64,000 nt of DNA. It comes from Gavia stellata (Eukaryota; Chordata; Aves; Gaviiformes; Gaviidae). A program made the position numbers and the translations under genes. The notes under the pieces were generated by a model. It was not told the DNA's origin, did no database searches, and worked only from the letters and a program-made list of their open reading frames with translations. Numbering within the stretch: position 1 is the first letter of the stretch; each line of letters opens with the position of its first letter. Below are positions 62,430 through 64,000 of this stretch, in pieces. The stretch covers positions 23,045,553 to 23,109,552 of the forward strand of contig NC_082594.1 of the NCBI RefSeq assembly GCF_030936135.1, in the 5' to 3' direction.

Positions 62430-62960
62430 AAATGTTCATGCTTGTCGTCATTAACATCATTTAGATTTTAGACTTTTTCTAATTAAGAAAGGTTCCCACC
62501 AGCAACAGCAAAAATCTCCACCACCTCTTTCATTATCTCAGCTTTTCTTCCCTTTAATTACTATTGAGCTCCTGGCTGATTAAATTAGGTTTTTTAGGTC
62601 TTTTCTGAAATCTTAGGGAAATTATCTAAAAATCATGAAATCAATTCCCTTACGCTGTTTTAATCTTTTATGTTTTGGGCTCCAAGAGGGACGGGCGGAC
62701 AAGTGCAGCCCCTTGCAAAAGTGTGCAGCACTAGACTGCTTGCCAGCCTTCTATTGCCTTTGTGGACCATCTGGGTCAATTTCCTTCCAACTAAATGAAA
62801 TGCAAATAAAAATTCCAGCAGTTTTTCAGCTGCAGGCTGCCCAGCTGATTAGCATGACAGAGGCCGGGAGATGAGGCCTGACCCTGTGCACTTCCCCTCA
62901 TCTCATTAAGTTGTAACTCTACCGTAGCTGCATTCATGGTGTTTATTGACGCTGAAAGGC
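62430..62960. promoter_or_regulatory. Candidate conserved non-coding element with octamer and paired E-boxes
   Basis: Contains a perfect octamer ATGCAAAT (62800-62807), two CAGCTG E-boxes 15 bp apart (62827-62832 and 62842-62847) followed by GATTAGC, and several TAATTA-type words near 62480 and 62557. An open frame of 79 codons overlaps it but resembles no known protein. An enhancer is the better reading. Confidence 0.3.
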
Positions 62961-64000
62961 GTCTTTATCCAAAACTAGCTAAATTCACATTCAGAGTTTT
63001 TCCATGAAGGCTTGCCTGCTACAGCATCCACATGAAAGTGAACCTATTGTAGCTTGGTGATGTGTCCTGCTGATTCCTTAACAATCTGAGCTTTCTCCAA
63101 AAATGTTAGATTCACAAGTTTAAGTTCCATAAAAGAAACTACATCCCAAACATTTTAACAACGTCATAGTTTAAAATGTTAAGAGTATAAACAAGTTTCA
63201 TTCTGACGATGACAGTGTGTATATTAAACCTACACATGAAGAGACAATCCAGCCAAAGTACAGTAGCGAGCGAGTGCCTGTATCATGTAGGACTGCAGAC
63301 AACGGAGTATTATACTTACCCTCACATCCATCAACAAGGAGAAGGATATAAGATTCAAGAAGGCAATATCTTCAGCAATTTATAGAGCTCTGAGAGTCAC
63401 AGCTGGACAACGGAGAGAAATACACCTTCCAGCTGCCCACTATTTCATGTCTTGTCACATGTCTACATTAAAGAAAGGGAAATACTGTGGAACCAAAGCC
63501 TGGTGGAAATGAGCACAGTAATGATTATGATCCTTTCACCTTTCTCTTGAGCAGCATGACTAGCATCATAGCTGGATGACAGCAGTTGCATAGCTAAGAC
63601 GCTGCTGCTAAAGCTCTAGGGCGGACAGGTCTGGTGGGCAGCGCATTTTCTCTGCTGTAATGTTTGAGGGCCAGGTGGGAACTAAGGTAGGCAGACTGTT
63701 TCCAGGAGGCATGGAAAGGGATAGCAGCTACTACAGTTTTTGGAAAGGAAAAGCCAAATGCTCGTGGTCTCCCTACCATTTGGGCCTACAGGGTGTACAT
63801 AGTAAAGACTAACTGCTCTCTTACAGGGGTCCCAGTCTGCAAACAAGAGTCAGGGAGGGTCCAACCCTGACACCAATGCACCCCTGGAGTCAACGCCTCA
63901 GTTTCTATTATTTCTGCTCATGGTAGCTGGACTGGAAAGAGAGGACAGGAGAATTTTCACAGGACCACTGCCAAGTCTCTCACAAGATATTTTAAGATTT

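Larger units (their letters stand above)
35241..64000. other. Intergenic region downstream of POLR1D isoform 2 exons (overview)
   Basis: About 28.8 kb without a recognisable coding exon; no homeobox, AC19 or other known domain appears. Nothing is called in 35.9-42.8 kb apart from a 14-bp duplication near 36.06 kb. 43.8-46.2 kb and 50-52.7 kb read as candidate regulatory sequence. 46.35-50 kb, 53.85-55.6 kb, 56.35-58.2 kb, 58.6-62.4 kb and 62.96-64 kb show no gene. If the AC19 exon lies beyond 64 kb, this region would be an intron of that transcript. Confidence 0.7.

Noticed and set aside
1..64000. tRNA or rRNA genes, CRISPR arrays, bacterial operons, GSX1/PDX1 homeobox exons
   Set aside because: None was seen on either strand. 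The composition and repeats are those of an animal (bird) nuclear genome, and no homeodomain-coding frame is present.

Overview
The window looks like avian (at least sauropsid) nuclear DNA. It is mostly AT-leaning and non-coding, carries CR1 LINE copies of the bird/reptile type (one with recognisable endonuclease and reverse-transcriptase fragments), has LTR retroelement remnants, and contains one strong vertebrate CpG island. There are no bacterial-style operons, CRISPR arrays, tRNA or rRNA genes. Nearly all longer open frames are chance frames, GC-rich translation artefacts or transposon remnants.

One protein-coding gene can be assembled with confidence: a three-exon plus-strand gene (coding parts 16706-16731, 26368-26442, 34503-34788; 128 residues) recognised as the alternative 'isoform 2' product of the POLR1D locus. 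All four splice junctions are canonical, the phases agree, and two poly(A) signals follow the stop. The exon encoding the real RNA polymerase I/III subunit AC19, which in mammals shares exon 1, was not found here.

The CpG island at about 15.36-17.14 kb is probably a bidirectional promoter. On the minus strand a good splice donor at 15781-15786 marks a likely 5' UTR exon of a head-to-head neighbour. By conserved synteny this should be LNX2, although no LNX2 coding exon is visible. On that reading 1-15.78 kb is LNX2 intron 1. It holds a 5'-truncated plus-strand CR1 (about 7.42-9.78 kb), homopolymer tracts and one unexplained exon-like segment on the minus strand (about 5.70-5.87 kb).

POLR1D intron 1 (16.7-26.4 kb) contains an LTR-element remnant (from 21095) and a TG/TA microsatellite. 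Intron 2 (26.4-34.5 kb) contains an ancient minus-strand CR1 end. From about 35.24 kb to the right end no gene was found. This intergenic stretch holds CR1 fragments, a second LTR of the same family as the intronic one (53206-53707), short tandem duplications, an isolated CpG-rich block (about 42.83-43.79 kb), a CTCF-like motif and several stretches that read like conserved non-coding elements. In amniotes the next genes in this direction are the ParaHox genes GSX1 and PDX1, so distal enhancers are plausible here. That is inference, not something the sequence proves.
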